NCBI GenBank assembly: GCA_002327985.1
Contig: DCVM01000033.1
Coordinates: 1 to 23,831, forward strand
Origin: Syntrophaceae bacterium UBA2188
GTDB lineage: Bacteria > Desulfobacterota > BSN033 > UBA1163
Length of the DNA stretch: 23,831 nt
Direction of reading: 5' to 3'
This document shows, piece by piece, positions 22,433 through 23,831 of the stretch. The notes beneath the pieces were generated by a model that saw only the letters and a program-made list of their open reading frames with translations, was not told the DNA's origin and did no database searches. The translations under genes and the position numbers were made by a program. How positions within the stretch are numbered: the stretch's first letter is position 1; each line of letters opens with the position of its first letter.

Positions 22433-23831
22433 ATGAAGGTTCTTCTCATTGATCCTCCTCACCAACTCTTTCCAGGACTTCGGATGTGGACTCCCTCTTT
22501 TGGCCTTCTTCAGTTGGGAGCCTATCTCGAACGAGAAGGGATCGAAGTTCAAATGGTTGATGCCACGGCTCTCCCGACTTCATGGAGAGACCTCAGGGAT
22601 AGGGTCTCCACATCGAAGGCGGAGGTCATCGGTATCACTTGTTCAGCCACCTGTCTCTCGACGGAAGCCATTCAAGCCATTCATCTCTGCAAAAAACTTT
22701 TGCCCAATTCCATCATTGTAGCCGGTGGAAGCCACTTCTCCTTGATGGCTGAAACCATCCTCCGGGAAATAAAGGAATTGGATTATATCATCATGGGCGA
22801 AGGGGAAATCACCTTCTCTCAGTTCCTGCAGGACTTATCCAGAGGTGGAACAGGGAGAGGCGTTAAAAACATTGCCTATCGTGAGAATGGGAAAGTCATG
22901 TTTAATGAAAGGCAACCTTTTCTGCCTAATTTAGATTCACTTCCTCTTCCAGCCTACCATCTCATCGATATGGAGAGTCAAGCTTATTACTGGCATGGAA
23001 TGGGAAGAAGGGCTTTTGGTCTCTCCACCAGTCGTGGCTGTGGAGATCGATGCGCTTACTGTTCTGAGACGAGATTCTGGGAAGGGGTCTGGAGGGGACG
23101 GAGTGGGGAAAAAATTATGGAGGAAATTTCCTATCTCCACCACCGATACGGGAAAACCCTCTTTGTCTTCAACGAGAACACCTTCAACTGGAGTCGGAAA
23201 CGGGTGGAGGAGTTCCTTGATCAGTTGGGAAAGTCAGGCCTTCGCATCCATTTCTGGTTTCAATCCCGAATCAAGGATATTCTTCGAGATGAAGATCTCA
23301 TTCCTGAAATGAGGCGTCTCGGTCTCTATGAAGTGATGTTGGGAATCGAAAGCATCCAGCCGGAGGTGCTCAGCCGATATGAAAAACAGCAATCCAGAGA
23401 GATGGCCCAGAAGGCGATGGATATTCTCAGAAAAAACAAGATCATGGTTATGGCCAACATCATGTTTGGAGATTGGAATGATTCCAGGGAGACGATCCGG
23501 GAGGTCTTCCAATTTATCAAGTTACAGAGCGACTTTTTGGTCCTCACCCTGACCACTCCTCTTCCTGGAACAAGATACTTTGAAGAGGCAGAACAATTGG
23601 GGAGGATCAGAGAGAGGGATTTGGGTAAATATGATTTCATGCATCCTGTGATGGACACAAAATTTTTATCGGCAGAGGAGGTTCATCATCTTCAACAGGC
23701 CTATCTTAAAAAATATTATACCCAGCCGAGGATCCTCTTGGGTGCTTTCTTTAACCCGAATCCTTTCAAACGGATGGCCTACCGGCTCATCCTCCGATAT
23801 GTCTGGGAAAATGCGACGAAACGACCTTGGA
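22433..23831 (+). CDS. B12-binding-domain radical SAM protein (second; cut by right edge)
   Basis: At least 466 residues, open to the end of the window. The start ATG 22433 gives MKVLLIDPPHQLFPG. The cobalamin-binding-type domain includes SFGLLQLGAYLEREG, AEVIGITCSATCLST, IIVAGGSHFSLMAE and DYIIMGEGEITFSQ. The radical-SAM cluster motif is STSRGCGDRCAYC (C203, C207, C210), followed by FVFNENTFNWSRKRV and YEVMLGIESIQPEVL. It shares the domain order and several short blocks (GEGEITFS, LDSLP, STSRGC/TSRGC) with the protein encoded at 18314, so the two are paralogous in type but clearly diverged. It probably acts in the same pathway as the ACP genes immediately upstream. The C-terminal part lies outside the window. 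Confidence 0.88.
   Translation, partial: MKVLLIDPPHQLFPGLRMWTPSFGLLQLGAYLEREGIEVQMVDATALPTSWRDLRDRVSTSKAEVIGITCSATCLSTEAIQAIHLCKKLLPNSIIVAGGSHFSLMAETILREIKELDYIIMGEGEITFSQFLQDLSRGGTGRGVKNIAYRENGKVMFNERQPFLPNLDSLPLPAYHLIDMESQAYYWHGMGRRAFGLSTSRGCGDRCAYCSETRFWEGVWRGRSGEKIMEEISYLHHRYGKTLFVFNENTFNWSRKRVEEFLDQLGKSGLRIHFWFQSRIKDILRDEDLIPEMRRLGLYEVMLGIESIQPEVLSRYEKQQSREMAQKAMDILRKNKIMVMANIMFGDWNDSRETIREVFQFIKLQSDFLVLTLTTPLPGTRYFEEAEQLGRIRERDLGKYDFMHPVMDTKFLSAEEVHHLQQAYLKKYYTQPRILLGAFFNPNPFKRMAYRLILRYVWENATKRPW

Noticed and set aside
22121..22552. Minus-strand open frame with Gly-rich segment opposite the thioesterase
   Set aside because: It is a shadow of the thioesterase and of the CTCGAG repeat and has no family motif.

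Overview
The window looks like a chromosomal segment of an anaerobic or facultatively anaerobic Gram-negative bacterium, plausibly a member of Desulfobacterota (former Deltaproteobacteria). This placement is an inference from gene content: three radical-SAM enzymes, an oxygen-sensitive type of ASKHA ATPase (2-hydroxyacyl-CoA dehydratase activator family) with two partner proteins, a LpxL-type acyltransferase, Tat export genes and a complete Liv-type ABC transporter. No rRNA, tRNA, CRISPR array or intact insertion sequence was seen.

Layout. (1) 112-656: decayed 3' remnant of a sigma-54 activator gene (minus). (2) 911-6845: minus-strand branched-chain amino acid transporter operon, transcribed substrate-binding protein, livH, livM, livG, livF; LivM carries an extra membrane domain of about 225 residues. 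Upstream on the same strand (6940-7707) is a sugar-isomerase-like TIM-barrel protein. (3) 8026-9916: plus-strand tatB, tatC, radC. (4) 10020-16596: plus-strand run of an ATP-grasp enzyme, a family-2 glycosyltransferase, a SPASM-like radical-SAM protein, two COG3581/COG3580-type cysteine proteins and their COG1924-type ATPase. (5) 16682-18205: minus-strand CrtI-like FAD oxidoreductase, convergent with the ATPase. (6) 18314 to the right edge: plus-strand run of a B12-binding-type radical-SAM protein, a LpxL-like acyltransferase, an acyl carrier protein, a FabD-like acyltransferase, a hotdog thioesterase and a second B12-binding-type radical-SAM protein cut by the edge.

How the genes may work together. 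Regions 5 and 6 read as part of an ACP-dependent lipid or polyketide pathway: carrier, loading enzyme, release enzyme, transfer onto a lipid, and radical-SAM and flavin enzymes for difficult C-C or redox chemistry. No ketosynthase is visible; it would have to lie beyond the right edge. Region 4 could supply a low-potential ATP-driven reductase plus ligase and sugar-transfer steps, but its link to region 6 is only by proximity.

The most unusual thing in the DNA itself is a set of structured repeats. Four long elements share one architecture: tandem 8-bp units (core GTAGTC or GGGTTC followed by variable bases) with the two arms in opposite orientation. All four lie between co-directional genes. 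Three other palindromic families are also present: a CTCGAG-centred GC-rich element found once inside the ATP-grasp reading frame and once intergenically, a double hairpin with compensatory stems, and a short ATTCTGAA hairpin. Several of these supply the stop codon or the last residues of a neighbouring gene.
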